Below, piece after piece: positions 1-42,100 of a stretch of 64,000 nucleotides of DNA. This stretch comes from Aquila chrysaetos chrysaetos. Lineage: Eukaryota > Chordata > Aves > Accipitriformes > Accipitridae. The stretch is taken from assembly GCF_900496995.4 (NCBI RefSeq), contig NC_044012.1, forward strand, positions 25,086,759 through 25,150,758. The letters are read 5' to 3'. The notes below the pieces were generated by a model. The model ran no database searches and had not been told where the DNA came from. It worked only from the letters and a program-made list of their open reading frames with translations. Position 1 is the stretch's first letter. Each line of letters starts with the position of its first letter. Both the position numbers and the translations under genes were made by a program.

Positions 1-3000
1 AAGATGTTAATTTATAGGAGCAAATGCTTAGTTCTTGGCCCATTTCCAGAGCCGGACTCACTCGTGCCACGGGTTGATTTGGCCCCTGGATGCCACAACA
101 CACACACGGTTGGGGTGTAACGGGACTTGAGGGAAACACTCACAGTATTTCTTTGGTTAAAAGACTGCAGCTTTGAAGAAGTATTGAGTGAGATGACTGT
201 TGAACCGATATGCCATTTTCATGGTGTACACAAACATTTCCATTTCCTTAATACAAGGGAGCTGACAAAAAGGTGTGAGCTGTCCATGGCTGGATGCCCG
301 CAGCTGGTCCCACCCCTGTGCGGTATCACCATTGGCTTCCACCACAGCTTTGCACATGAATCAGTAATAGGATGCTCAGAAGGATTATCTCCTCTTCTGA
401 CTTGATACCTGATGACGTGGCTTTCTGCAGTTTGGCTCTCTCCCACCAGCAGGCAGAAAGCTTTAGAAGTGGAATATTGTACGTCGGCTAACGGGTTTGT
501 CAGGCACAAATGATGTTAGCAGGAAGCAGATGCTGACGTCAGAACGGCCAAGACATCTGGCTTGAAGGGGCACATCTAAATTTTTCTAACTTGGTGTGTC
601 TGGTGTGCAACTGGTACCAAGAACACATAAACCAGGGAGCTATTCCACGGCATTGTGTGCATCAGGATGGTTTCCAGCCTACACTTTCAACAAGAATCTC
701 TGGGATTTCATTTATGAGCTTATGTTCAATTAGACAGTTTGAGCTGAGCAGTTGTGCACAAGTGTCACAACCAAGTCACAGCTGAAACCGTGCCTTTGTT
801 TTAGAGTAGGAAGAAATAAAGGAAGCACAGTCTGAACAAGAGTTACTGGTTTGATACGTGGGTCAAATATAAAATAGCTGCTTGGAATATATTCCATGTG
901 AAGTGCAAGTCTGTGGAGTTTCTCTGAACAGGAGGAGCTCTTCTCACATCAATCCCCAGTTTTTGCTGTTTCATGGGACAGCTACTCAAATTTGGTAAAA
1001 GAACCAATATTATCTGCTAGAGCAGAGATGGTGAAAAATGATTTTCGTATGTTGAGAACAAAGTAGAACCATTTTAGAGATGTGAGATGGGATGGGATGT
1101 GACTCAAAGGTGCAGAGAGCAGGAATTTTCTGTTAGGTGGTAGTGTGTGATGTCCCAGGAAGCGCAAACTGCCTTGGCCAACTTTCTCTTTGAAACGAGA
1201 AGAGGAAAATTGACTCCTTTTTAAATAATCAAGATAAAATTTGATCTCTTAAAATAGACAGCACTGTAATCCTGGGACAATCCTATTGACTAAACTTAGG
1301 TAACAAAATCTGCCCCTGAAGCTGTTATCATGCTGTTTAAATAGTAATTGGACTAGAGTAATTATTAGTGAGATTAAATCAATTTTTTATTTATACAAAT
1401 ATATACTTGAATGAATTCTTAAGGAAGATTTAAATTAGAAACAATGTCAAATGTTACATTGTCCAGCAACAAGTCCTGTTGACATTAAACTGCTCTTCTA
1501 CCATCCAAAGTCATTCTGTGGGAAAGGAAAATTGTAAAGATTTCCTCAAAATAAAAATACAGTTGCTTTAAATGTCTTATCTGCAAATAACAGATAAATA
1601 CCCTACAAATGAGATGGACATTCTCACTCTCAGAAATTAATAAAATGATCATTGGAACTATTTTTATCCTCAGATATTTCTTTTCTGTTAGTTCTTATCA
1701 CATCCATTATTTGATAATTTGTAGAAGTGGTAGATCAGCACAGATCCACCGACTTCTATGTAGATGAAACATAAACACCAGCAAACCTCAGCACGACAGC
1801 CAACAAACATTTTGCCACATCATCCTCAAAACAACCAAGTCACCCGCATCCCACACTGACCTTATGCAGGTGGATAAAAGCCATGGTGGAAGAATAATTA
1901 TGGGAATTGAGGAGTCTGAACTAAGAAACCTCGAGGGCCATCCTGTCTGATGGGCTCGCCAGGAGGGCAAGTCAGAGTTCGGGACTTCTGGAAACGGCAG
2001 ATTTTATTGTGATCCTATTGTGGTTCCCTTTTGTCCACAGTTCCCAGAGTGCTGCACCTTTTGGTACGAATAAAATTGGTCAGCAGAGTTTTAGGGCTGA
2101 TTTGAAGGCCAACATTGTGGTACGTTGGCAAAGCTTGGATAGGGGAAGGGGAAAATGGAAACAGAGTAAAACCAAGTAGCACCTGACCACCGTTTTCTGG
2201 ATTCATATGAAGCCAAGGTGTTTGAATTAGTCAGGCCAGTGACTCGACAAACATCCAGTTAAGTTTAGAAGGCAAATCAATAGACTATACTAAAGATAAA
2301 ATCTGCATCGGGAGATCTACTTTATCTTTTGAAATAAATGAACTAGATAATTCTTCTCAAGCTTTATGCTGCTGGGCTAGTGTACCTCTAATTTTTGTTC
2401 AGTATTGCTGTTTGTTTGTACTTTTCAGGAAGGTGCTCGGATCTGTCCATTATCATTATTTTACGCATTTGTACTACAGGAGCTTGCAGGAGCTTGGTGC
2501 CAGCCCAGCTGCTAGGCTCTGCACTAAGGCAGAACAAAAAGTCCCTGACTCAAAGGTATTTTGAAGAGACATTAAAAATGCAATCCCTTATCTGGCAATT
2601 TAAAACCAGGCTTCAGCAGCAGAGGACAATTTACAACTGATTGTGTGGTTTTCTATGGTTGAATGTCTTGCAAGCATTAGACTTTATTTTTAGACGTGCC
2701 TACTGCTACCTAAATTTGACTAAAAATCAGTCCCTGATGTCTCAACGTGGACATTCAAAATTACGGAGATGCAGTGATACAGCTTCTGATGTAATAATAG
2801 GTTTCAGCAACAAAAATACAGAACCTAGGATATTTTTGTAACTATTTTACACATTTGATGCAAACATAATTTCCAGTCCACATAGCAAGTTGGTTTGGGT
2901 TTTTTATAAACCTACTGCTTTGCTAGTGCTTTTAGTATGCATTCATTCTACTATACATTACCTCCAGCTTTCTTCACCTGTCTGAGTTACAACAGTCCTG

Positions 3001-6000
3001 TATAAAAGAATATCCCCCCCCATAATTACATGAATTTTGAATCCTTTTTGATAGTAGAATATTAATGTTAAAATAACAAAATAACTTTTGCATTATACTT
3101 TTGATTTGTAATTCATTTAAACAAATCTATCACTACAGAAAAATGGCAAAGGCACAAAAAGGCATTTGTATCCCTTTAAGGACAATTACAAAGGTGTATT
3201 TAAGAAGGAGACAACATTCTGGGCTTCTTTAGTTGAAAAAAAATCATCACTGACATCATTACAGAAGCATTTCCAAGGAAACCGGACAAATAATTAAATG
3301 ATAAGTACTTTCCAGGTACTAAAACATTTCGAATCTAAACAAGACCAGAAAACAATAGGATGCAATTAAATACCAATTTTTTATTTAGTTTGCAATTATT
3401 ATGCCCATAAAGCAGTACCTTTTGCTGTGAGTACCCCCACTAACTCCTTAAGTAAGGTGTCAGTCAGTTTGAATGTGAGGAGTAAAATCAGGTGCCCGGA
3501 ATAGTGTTTTTCCTAGAGAAATCCTGAACCATCTAAACCACGCAAATGTTTTTTTGTCTCAAGATCTGTACATATGCAAAACTTCCTGGCCTCAAACCGC
3601 TCTGTAGGAAGAAGACCCAAGGTATTTTGAACAGTGAAATGCAATTTAAAATGTGATCTCAGCTGGTAATCTAAGTGCTTAAAAGACAACAAATGTGCAG
3701 GTTACTCAACAAAGAAATGGGGAGTTGCTTAATTGGAAGTGAAAGGCAGGATTTATTCATTTATCCAGTCTTCTATAAATAGTGATCTGACAGTGAGGGT
3801 ATGCTGGCTCTGTTTCGTGTGGCCCCTTTTTAGCTCTGTCCCTCTCGGAATAGTATCTAATCCCAACTGCCGTTCTTACTGCGATTAGCAGGACCAAAGG
3901 CTCTTCTGGGTGCTTGAACATTACTCACCCAGAGCCAGTGTTCTTGAAGAGGAGCATTACCTTGTTTTCAGTAAAACTAAGTAACATTCTTGTACTTGGA
4001 ACCTGGAAGGACACTATTCTGATTTACCAAGCACTCCTTGGTACAAGCACAAATTTAAAAGCCTGTGTGATTTTGGGCGTAAGGAGCAGAAGGACTAGGT
4101 ATGGAAGAGGGAGACATGGAAACTGTGCAAAGGAAGGAGGTGGGGGGAAAGACCTCTTAAAAGATAGGATTTGCAAAAGTGTACGAATGGCTGATAGAGA
4201 CACAAAAAAAAGCTCTAATGCCATCTTTAGGTTTCCTAAATAGAACATAATCTGTGTCAATTCTTTCCCTATGGTTGAAAGGGATGAGAAACAGTGGGTT
4301 GTTCAAGAAAAAGGAGAAGTTCCTGTGTGCTAATATTAATGACGTGGGAAAAAAAAGGTGTACAATACCCCCTTGTCTCTTTTACAGGCTGGTTTTAGCC
4401 CTCCCATGCCAGCACACTCTGGGCCAAAGCTACTGGGGTTCTCTGGAGCCTGCTGCATGCCAGACTTCCCCAGCTGCCTCCCACTGCTCCCAACAACCTG
4501 GGCTCAGATCTTACGGCCTGAGCCCATGGGGTGGGATCATTTTGCCAAAAGAAGAGCAACAAGGTCCCCTGACCTTCAAGTCCAGGTTCTTTTTTTCCAG
4601 ACCTCTCTCTCTGGCAAGACATAATGAGATTTAGCTATGGGACTTCCATGAATCCGGTGACCCACAGATTGCAGCTATGCATGGAGTCGTCCCAGACATA
4701 TTAATACTGTACAAACATTTTCCATCAGACTACCAGGCAGATCTCTTCATTACAGCTACATCTTGCAACTGACCCCATTTGTCATTCCCTTTTACCGATT
4801 TTTCACCACAACTGGTGAAAAGCAGCCTGAATGATATGCCTTGCGTGGCACAGAGGATGAAGCAGTGGACACAGACATTGGTTGTGAGACACGGACCAGC
4901 TCCTGCTGCTGGTTTTCAATTCCCCTGCAGCTTCTGTGCCACATGGATGACCCCGGAGTCACCAAACACATCGTGTCCTCGGCCAACTTCACATCTTTTG
5001 GGGCACTGCTGCATCTCAGCAACATCCCTCCAAAGAAAACAGCTATGGGCAATAAAGTCTGTTGAATTCTGTGGGGTCAGTGTTTTCCTAGTGCCATGAA
5101 AGCCTTTAGCCCTGAAGAGGATGCGCAGTCACCTTTCCTCCGCTCCGCCGGCGCCCTCTGTCTGACTGCTGCAGAAATTCAAACACAATTAAAATCGCTT
5201 TTAAAATGCCACTGATCTTTTGTAGTTTTCCCCAGAAGTTGCATGTTGGGGCTATTTATGTTTAACTGGTTATTTAAGCTAAGCTGCTACAAGCTTCTTC
5301 AATTCCAGTGCTTTAATTAAAACTGATAATTAAATGGTACTGACATGGGACGTCAATGCTTTTCAAAATACTTTTCCTAAAACAAAACAAATGAAAACAC
5401 ACATTTTACAACTCAAACCTAAGTACTTTAAATAAAAAAAGATACATATGTAGCCACTAGTTTTGTGAAAACACCTTGGAATGCACCCAAAATTTCTGTG
5501 AACTAGCAGGCAAATGAATCGCTTCAGCATCTCTGAAAATCTTGGTTTTCCTTGTAATAATTTCTCTAAGCCATTCAGCTAAAAAATGAAGTTTCAAAAG
5601 TGATGATGTAATACATTATCTCATGTTATTATTCCGAGAGGCACTGGCAAAGCAAACATTTCCCATTGCTCACCTCACATGTTTGGTCTGTTTCCTTGGT
5701 GTTTTCTTATCTGCTAATTTAAAAATAGAAGCACAATCATTTTAACATTTAGTTACCTGCAGACCACGTGCTTCACATCCGAGTTATAACTCTGAATGCA
5801 AGATATCTTTGTTATCATTTCTTTTAAACTAAATAACACTATTCCGACTCTAATACAATGCAAATGTTTTCATTCTAAATCACTTACAGTGGCTACAAAG
5901 CAGATAGGAAGTGTATCACTATAGTATGTAACTGAACAAATATAGAACAGTTTTATACGTAAAGAGGAACATTCTTTATGAATATTTTCTGCTGTTCTTT

Positions 6001-9000
6001 CAGCGGTTAAAAATAACACACCTGGGCTGCTGAGGTGCTTCAACTCTTCGTACTAAACAAGAGATACAGTTCATTTCATAAGCAATTGTAAAAAGCAAGG
6101 TATTTTTTACAAGGCTGAAGAAGTCCACTTTGGAGTTTACACAGAAGTCTTGCACTTCTCGTACACATCCCTAGCAGGGGGTTTCTCTAATGCAGATGGA
6201 GGAGTTAAGGTGCCTGTTTATAATTCGTTTCCCTTTGCTCCATTTTGGGATACAGGGTGTTTTTTAACCATTTCTGACGCTTGCCTAGTCCCTACAACCA
6301 AATGGCACAAACTCCAATCGTGTTTATAATTAACATCTCTAGGGCTTCCATCCCTTCGTCTGACTATTTTTTGTGTCACAGCAGCATGTAGCAAAACTGT
6401 ATGTTTTAGAGGACATTTAGTCTCATTAAAATGCCCTCAGAATATTTTTTTTAAATACTGACATATTTACCCAGAAATTGGTGCTGTTTGGGTAGTTGGA
6501 TATCTGGCCAGAAAGTCTCTCGATCTCACTTTGAAAACAAAGCAAAATGCAAATAGATGTGTCAGAATGATTCTCAAGTACAAAGCTGATAAAGACATCA
6601 ATTTGTCACAGAACTTTAGCCACCAGAAATTGGAAAGATTTATTAAACAAGGGTGAAATTCACTCTGCCCTTCTAAACCACAAAGCCACGTTAGTTTAGC
6701 ACAGCTGTGTATCATTGTAACCCAATGTAAGATAATTCTCATCCTTACTTTTCGTGCTCTTCTTTCTTTAATGCCCAATCTAGGAAGAAAAAGGAATGAT
6801 ACATTATTTTTGCTACCCAATCTAAAAGATGAATCTCCATTTACCAAACTCACAGTAAAACTCACTGTTATTTTCCAAGCAGATGAGTTAAAAAGATGGG
6901 TACAAATTATTCCACTGATATCTTAATAGACTTTTCTTTTGTTTCAGCGTGTTTGGCTATGAATGATTTATGTGCCTGACTCTGCAAAATGTCATATTTG
7001 GTGGTAGTTACTGCGAAACAAGGGCCTAAGACAGCTAGCCTTTCCACCCAGATGTCTGTGCAAATTCCAACTGACTTAAAGGGAGGCTTCAATACTTCTC
7101 CAAATAAGAAAGTTTACTAGGTAAGAATTTAAGTAATCTAAACTATGTTTTGATCCCACCTAGCTTGTTGTATTAGTAGTCAGTTTTATCAGCATACACA
7201 ATTAATTTCTTCACATTATTTTCCTTACATTTTTTTGTATTAAAAGATTTTTAATAACAGACATTTGCTCTTCAATTCAGTTTCTAATTTATGAAATGTT
7301 AATGATAAAGAATTTCCTGTTGGGAGATGCTTAGGCGCACTGTAGAAAATATACCTTTTGTTTTGTATCTCAGTCTTGAGTTCTGAGGAAGAAAAAATGG
7401 AATGAAAATAGCAATGAGCACAAATATAGGAACACTAACTGCGAAGCCTCTGTATACAAGAGAAACCAAAGGTGTTAAACTGATGTGCGTGATTATTCCC
7501 TGAGCAACTGCAAAAAGATGTCCTACAACAAACTGCCTACACATTTAAATAACAACGTAAAACGTACTGCATTTTTTAGCTTCCTATTTTCTGTCCTCAA
7601 AGCATCAATTTCCTGGACCTGGGATAGGAAAAACCCATTGTGTTTTGAACATTAAGATGAGTATCAACTTCGTACATCCTTAACGTCAGCTTTCTTTAGG
7701 GCTGATTAAGCGTGTTGGATTTTAAAATACCTATAACTTTGCCTTTTAGCCTTTATGTTGCATGCTGTTCCGAATTACAATATCAAATTGATGCCAAAAC
7801 AATATAATCTCATAAAGTTAATAAACATTCTGCTTGCACTGACTGTATTTCTGCTATTGCTATGTTTATGGCTTTCCAGATGCAAGTGAGAATACAAAAA
7901 TATCTGATCATTTCAGGTTTAAGGATGTTTTTTTCTTTAAATTACAATAAATGCTGAAATGCACTAGCTATCTGATGGCAGAAATGACAGCAGCTAAGAG
8001 ATCTTTGCTTACACATGATGTGTATATTGCGGAAGGTCAGTATTATACCCACTTAATCATGCCAGCAAACAAACTACAATCAAATCCAAATGCCTTGAGT
8101 TAGTCTGCGTGCTCAGACTAAAGGGAAGGATTTTAAGACTGTTGGCTCCTGTACTATTTTGGAGACACAGCTGCATTTTTCCTCCATCCAGGCCAAGTTT
8201 ATAGGAATAGTGAAAAGGCACTTAGGCACCTGCTTTTCTTGATACCAAGCAAAAGGATTGCTTTCCCTTTCGTCTTGAATTTTTTAGTGTTCTTTACAAA
8301 CACCAGAAAACTTTGGCAAAACAAAGCCTTGTCTTAACCTTAATGTGGTATTGTTTTAACATCCATCTTTAGAGCAATCGGATGTATTTAAAAGCCAAAC
8401 TTTCTCAACTCACTTCATCAGGATATTTCTCAGCACTTGACTACAACTGCTTTTTGTGTGCAGTAGCTGGGATTCCTAAACCTCATCCCATTTACTCACT
8501 AGAAAGATGAAAGACTGCAGCTCCTAAGGAGAGAAAATATTAGTTATATTCAGCTTAATGTAGCCAGGGAAAGTATGACACTTCTGAACAACTCCGTTAC
8601 ACTATGGTATGGACAAACTTCATGCCTTATCTCCGTACACAAACCTCAATAGTCTGCGTATCGCTAATGTATTGTGAATGTCTCCAAGAATGCTTTCATA
8701 AATATTACTTACAGACTGGCTGCTGTCTAAAAAGGAAAAGATTTCATGGACAAGCCTCTTTCTCTGATCTTTATTTTTCCGATAAAAGACAAAAATTTTA
8801 AGCTATATCCCTATTTCCGTAATGTATTTTGATGTATATTAAATAGAAATCAAGCAGAACAGAAGATGAGCTATAAGCATGGAAGAGTTCCTTTGTGTCA
8901 GCTTTTATGAAAAGGTATTTACAAGATTTGCAAATAGCTTCCATTTTTCAGCAACACCTGCTCACCATTTTCTGTATAAAACACACACGTTAGATGATTA

Positions 9001-9480
9001 CATTTTTATGAACATAACAGCCCCTTTCCAAAATTGTCACACTCAGGAATGAATAATAACAGCAGCAGAATAAATAGCACAGAGACACGCTCTTTTAAAG
9101 GCTAGGAAAATAGATATCAGCTCCAGTCACACGAGTTATCCCATGAAGGTCAAACACTGCGCTCCCCATCCCAAAGATGAGCGATGCAGAGGGGGAGCAG
9201 TGACATGGGAGCGTCCCCGCCTCCCTCCATCCGCTCCCCCCAAAACCCTGGTACTGATGCGGGTCTTTTTAAGACATACATGATTATAAATTTGCTTTGC
9301 TTTTGGAAGCCAAGCTGGCACGGACTTCAAAAACTGCCTAGATGAATAAATGCCCAGGCAGGTGGGGATGCTACGGCTGCACATCCTGCAGCTTCACCTC
9401 GCCCAGGCCCAGGCGTTCCCAAAACGGGGTCCCAGCTTGCTTGGTGGGTTATACTGGTGATGAAGGACTTCCCTCCATTA
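1..9480. other. AT-rich intergenic region upstream of VPS45, no gene supported
   Basis: I see no exon with splice sites and a recognisable protein on either strand. The DNA is AT-rich, especially at 1.2-3.8 kb and 5.2-9.0 kb, with homeodomain-like TAATTA/TTAAT clusters such as 5310-5340. A more GC-rich patch lies at about 3.9-5.2 kb and contains short open frames with no recognisable product. The human neighbour on this side is OTUD7B, on the opposite strand and tens of kilobases away, so a gene-free interval fits synteny. Regulatory elements are possible but cannot be shown from one sequence. Confidence 0.6.
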
Positions 9481-9970
9481 CTTTATTGTGCACAATATCG
9501 AAATGGAATTTTAATGCATCTTTTTTTTTTTTTTTTACCTTCCGTTTGCTGGAAAACGAGACTGACGGCAAGGGTGCTGAAGGGAGGGAGCAAGCTTCTC
9601 CTTCCTTTACCGACAGGGCGGGAAGGTGCCCGGGGCGGGGAGGGGAAACCCGGGTTGGGTGCCCGGTGGGGGGCGGGAGAGCCGGGTTGGGTGTTTGGGG
9701 CGGGGCGGGGGGGAGGAGGCGGGTTTAATCTCAAACTGCTTTCGCCCTCCCAGGACGTTTCCGCCCCCCTTCCTCAGCTCGGGTACCCCCCCAGCCGCAG
9801 GGGAGGCCGCAGGGCCGGGCGGCTCCCGGCTTTCCCCGGGGGGGCCGGGGCTGGCGGGAGTGCTGTCCCCTCCTCAGGGGACGCCGCCGCTCCCCCGAGC
9901 CTGCGGGCCGCGACCCTATCGGGCGGCGGCGGCGGGGGGGGGGGGGGGGCGCGGCGGGGCCGGCCGCGGG

Positions 9971-9992
9971 GCACGCTGGGAGTTGTAGTCCG
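9971..9992 (-). promoter_or_regulatory. ZNF143/THAP11-type motif, upstream arm of an inverted pair
   Basis: On the minus strand, 9971-9989 reads ACTACAACTCCCAGCGTGC. This is very close to the ACTACAAYTCCCAGCATGC element found in many CpG-island promoters and bound by ZNF143 (Staf) and associated THAP11/HCFC1. Positions 9976-9992 are the exact reverse complement of 10027-10043. Binding is inferred from the motif. Confidence 0.65.
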
Positions 9993-10026
9993 GCGCCGCG
10001 CTCCGCCCGGCGGGCCCTGCCGCTGG

Positions 10027-10043
10027 CGGACTACAACTCCCAG
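10027..10043 (+). promoter_or_regulatory. ZNF143/THAP11-type motif, downstream arm of an inverted pair
   Basis: Positions 10030-10043 read ACTACAACTCCCAG on the plus strand, matching the core ACTAYRNNNCCCR promoter motif. The site ends 58 bases before the VPS45 start codon, so it lies in the core promoter or the 5' untranslated region. With 9976-9992 it forms a 17-bp perfect inverted repeat with a 34-bp spacer. Confidence 0.65.
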
Positions 10044-10101
10044 GCGGGTGGGCGGCGGCGGTGGCGGCGAGTCGAGCTGAGGGGAGCGTAGCGGAGCCGG
10101 G

Positions 10102-38387
<28,286 letters not shown>

Positions 38388-39130
38388 ATCTTGGAGAAAC
38401 CCTGTCTCGCCCATCCGGAGCTTCCACGAACTGACAGTACAGCTTTGGAGCAGAACTGGATGTTCCTGCACTGCACTGCTGCCGTAGCTTCCCCCGTCCA
38501 TGCCAAGAACCTTAATGGGCACAAGGAGCATCTGGGCAGTGAATGCTGGAGTTGGCGTCTGCCCTGATGAACCAGGACATGCCCCAAACTGCAGCACCCT
38601 CATTGTCTTCTCACAAACACAGCTCTGAACGGGACATGGCAGCATAATTGGAATTGTAACCTGCAGGAGAGCCTGGGAAAAATGTTACTGCAGAAGCACT
38701 GAGTCTCTGCAGCTCTGCCGGCCTGTGGTAAGGCTGTGCTCTTAGTTGATTTGTTAAAACACACGGTATGACTCCCCTAATGAACATCTAATGATCCTGG
38801 TCCAGACTTTTGTGTGCATCTCTGGAAGGTGAAGCTGATGGGCACTAGAAGCCCTTTGCTCTGCTCAGTTGTCTGTATATTTTGAGTCCTATTAAATAAC
38901 CCATTTTGACTGAACCTTTTGTCTGTTAAATGATTCCTAATATCCCTTTTGTAATGCCACTGAGCTATAACTACATTCTTAATCTTCTTTATTAACTTCT
39001 GTTTACCTTAAGAAACACAACTCCATGCTCCCTGGTTTTGCTCCCATGTTGTGAACTGGAAAAGTGTTGTGATTTCTTTTTAACAATAAAAATAATTCTA
39101 GCAGTAATAAAACATGTTGGATTTGAAAAG
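38388..39130 (+). terminator. VPS45: VPS45 3' untranslated region with candidate poly(A) signals
   Basis: After the stop codon, an ATTAAA lies at 38891-38896, followed by a GT-rich TTTTGTCTGTT. Two AATAAA hexamers lie at 39085-39090 and 39106-39111. Any of these would give a 3' UTR of about 0.5-0.75 kb. Which one is used cannot be told from sequence. Confidence 0.5.
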
Positions 39131-42100
39131 AAACAAGAGAACTGTAATTGTGGAGCAGACCTGGGAGCAGAGGAGGGTGCTTGGCATCCTCCTAGGCATG
39201 GGAGCTGGACCAGAAAGTGCTCACTCTGCTTCCCCTACCCTGGTTTTGGGGAAGGTGGAGACAAGCAGGGGGAGAGCTGTAATCCCAGCCCCTGCCTCCT
39301 CCGAGGGTGCAGGCATCCAGGAGAGACAAGCAGGCTCTCTGCACCTTCAAGAAGATTTTTTTTTTTTTTTTTAGTTTCCTTTTTTTTTAGGTATAGGAAC
39401 TGTGAAAAGCAGCACAGGTTAAGAGTCAAAACAGACATCAGCAAACTGGATGCCTGGCTTCTGTGAATGTCCACTACCAATGAGCAAGTCTTTCCCTTAT
39501 CTCTTCCCATAGTTAAATTAGACTGAACCTCTAGCTCTCTGAGAGCTCTGCAGAGCTGCTGTGGATGGAAAGTACTTGAATTCACACTCATTTCTCTGGC
39601 TTAATTCCCTGAAGCAAGGTCATTCCGAGCCTGGGCACCTGTCCATCCAAAAATCTCCCTGCAGTGCTGAAGGATTGACGGTACGTGCGCTGTGGAGCTG
39701 CTCCAGGCTCTCGCGTGAAAACAATGGGGTCAGGCTGTGGGGCAGAGTTCCCACGTCACATCATTAGGGAGCATTTCCTTTCTAACTCGAGAGCATCAGG
39801 CATTGTTTTGGAAGGGATGGGTACCGGCATGGTTTCCAGTCTGTCACCTTCATCCTCGCGTCTGGGAAGCTGACACATTTTGCTCCTCTCCTCCCTGTAG
39901 GATTAATGCCCTGCAATGCTGCAGTCCTCGTCAGGCAGTGGAGTTCCAAGGTGGGGTTGATGCTGTTGCTGGAGGCAGGAGATGGAGGTACCTCACAAAA
40001 CAAGGTGTTTGCTTTATTTAGTCAGCAGGCTCTAACCTTATCAGGCAGCTCCATTTCCTAACAGCATATTGTAAAAGGTTGTGCTCCTGGTACTGGATTA
40101 AGAGGTGGATTATGAGACTCCTACAATGTGTGATGTTGCATCAACCTTTCCCAAGTGAAACCCATCTCCTCTGTGTTTCTTTTTGCAGCCTCCTCGGTAC
40201 ACATTTTTGCTTACTGGCAAATGCACTGAAGGGTTGGACCAAGCCTGACACAAAGTCCTCAGGAACCATCCCTGCCCCCTGCATCGTCATTATTTCCCCT
40301 GTTCCCATTGCATTTCCCTTGCTTCACATCATGAAGGCTTGGAGGATCACAGTGCCACCCTTTGCAAAGGCTCAGACAGAGCTGACATCATGTAAGGTTG
40401 GCTGGCTCCCTTTTGATCAGCGTTGTGGTAAACAACCAGAGATTTTTAAACTAGAGCAGATAAAAAATTGGAGAGAAAGGGCACAATGCTGCGTTTTGTT
40501 TGGTTTGGGGTTTTTTTCCAGTTACATTTGGACCTTGTATCTCACACTGTCTCACCTCAGCCTCCTCCTCCTGCTTGGAATCCCACTGCTTTCCTGCAGG
40601 CAAAGCTAATCATTCCTCAGAAATGAGGCAAAAGTTGTCTCTCCACCCGAAATCCCTGGCTTGCGATTTCTACTGGGCCATCAGCAAAGAGGCCTCCAGG
40701 GCACCTGCTCTCAGTGCAGCAGGGAGTGAAATTATTCAACAGAGCAGGAGCCCTTGCATTAGTACCACAGCTCTGAGCCAAGCTCTGCCAGCGCCTGGGG
40801 AGCCCTCCGCTCTCCCCAGTGAGCTCAGTTGCTACTGTGGGTCCTGTGGAGGCACAGAGTTAGGTGAGAGAAGGATGGTGGACCTGGAGCATCCTTTCTC
40901 AGGGGGCTGCCTCCTGATGGGCATCCCTGCTGTTAACTAGAGATTGTCAAGAACAATTCCTGGGCTGTTGTCTTAGGGGCTGAGTCCTGCTGGGGAGACT
41001 GGCATCCCACACACCCCAGGATCAGACACCCCATGTATTTTCTGTGCTGCAAAGAGCTTCAGGTCCTGGGTTGTAACACAGGCTTGCCTCTGCTGAGCCT
41101 GCAGCAATCTGCATCCTGTTTCCAGGCACCTGTAAGGATTTTGCTCACAAACTTTTGTGCTGGTATAAAATGAGTGCACTTTAGCAATGAACAGGCAATT
41201 GCGGCTTTTGGTTCATGCAAAGCTCTAAACCCACCCAGGGCCACACGAGACAAGCCAGAGAAGTTTATTCAGTAGTTTCTACATCTTATTTCTAACTCTG
41301 CTTAAGCTAAAGTGCATGTTAAAAATGTACCCAGTCTTTGTTTAAAAACACATAACCCCAGACTGCCTATCCTCCCTGGATTTCTTTTTTTCTTTCTAAG
41401 TACACACTGTAGCTAAAATCGCACTTGCTTCAATTTTCAGCTGCTGGATTTTGCTCTGTCTTTTCTTTCAGAGCTTTCTGCCATGCCAGTGGATGCACAG
41501 ATCACACTCAAGATAATTTTAGCCCACAGTATGTGTGGGGTTATTAATTTGCCTTCTGGAGGCCATGTAACTTACTGGATGGAGGGGAAAGAGAAGCAGC
41601 TCCCAGGGGCCTTCCTCTGACGTCTTAGGAAGATTCTGTTTTCCCGTCTGGAAGGAAAGGTATATGATGACTCTGTTTTAGGGCATCATGAACAGAAGTA
41701 CCCCCACACTGAAGAACCAGTTTCCCAGGGCATTTTCTCATGGAAAAATCACTGACCTGAAAAGGAAACAGCAGGGCCATTAGTAGGAGGTGGGAAGACT
41801 CTCTGCGAGGCTGGTTCCTTTATCACTCTGCTGAGCCACGGCTTTTTGTGGCTCGGCTTGTATTGTTCCTGTGCTCACAGAGGCAAAATGGGAGAGTCTC
41901 AGTCATTCAAACCCTTGCTTCTTTCCTTGGCACGGGTGACTAGTACTTGTTCAGATGGAGATTTATTGGGCAAGCGCTAGGCTCCTCGCAAAATGGGAAG
42001 AGCTGTGTAATTTCTTCTTTTGGCTACAGCTTCAATCTGTTCAAGGAGCAGGAATAACAAGAGAATACAGATGGAATAATGTCCCTTGCTGTTTTCCGTA

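Noticed and set aside
39357-39400. T-runs that might be the tail of a minus-strand retrocopy
   Set aside because: No recognisable coding or LINE sequence lies next to the runs and no target duplication is evident.
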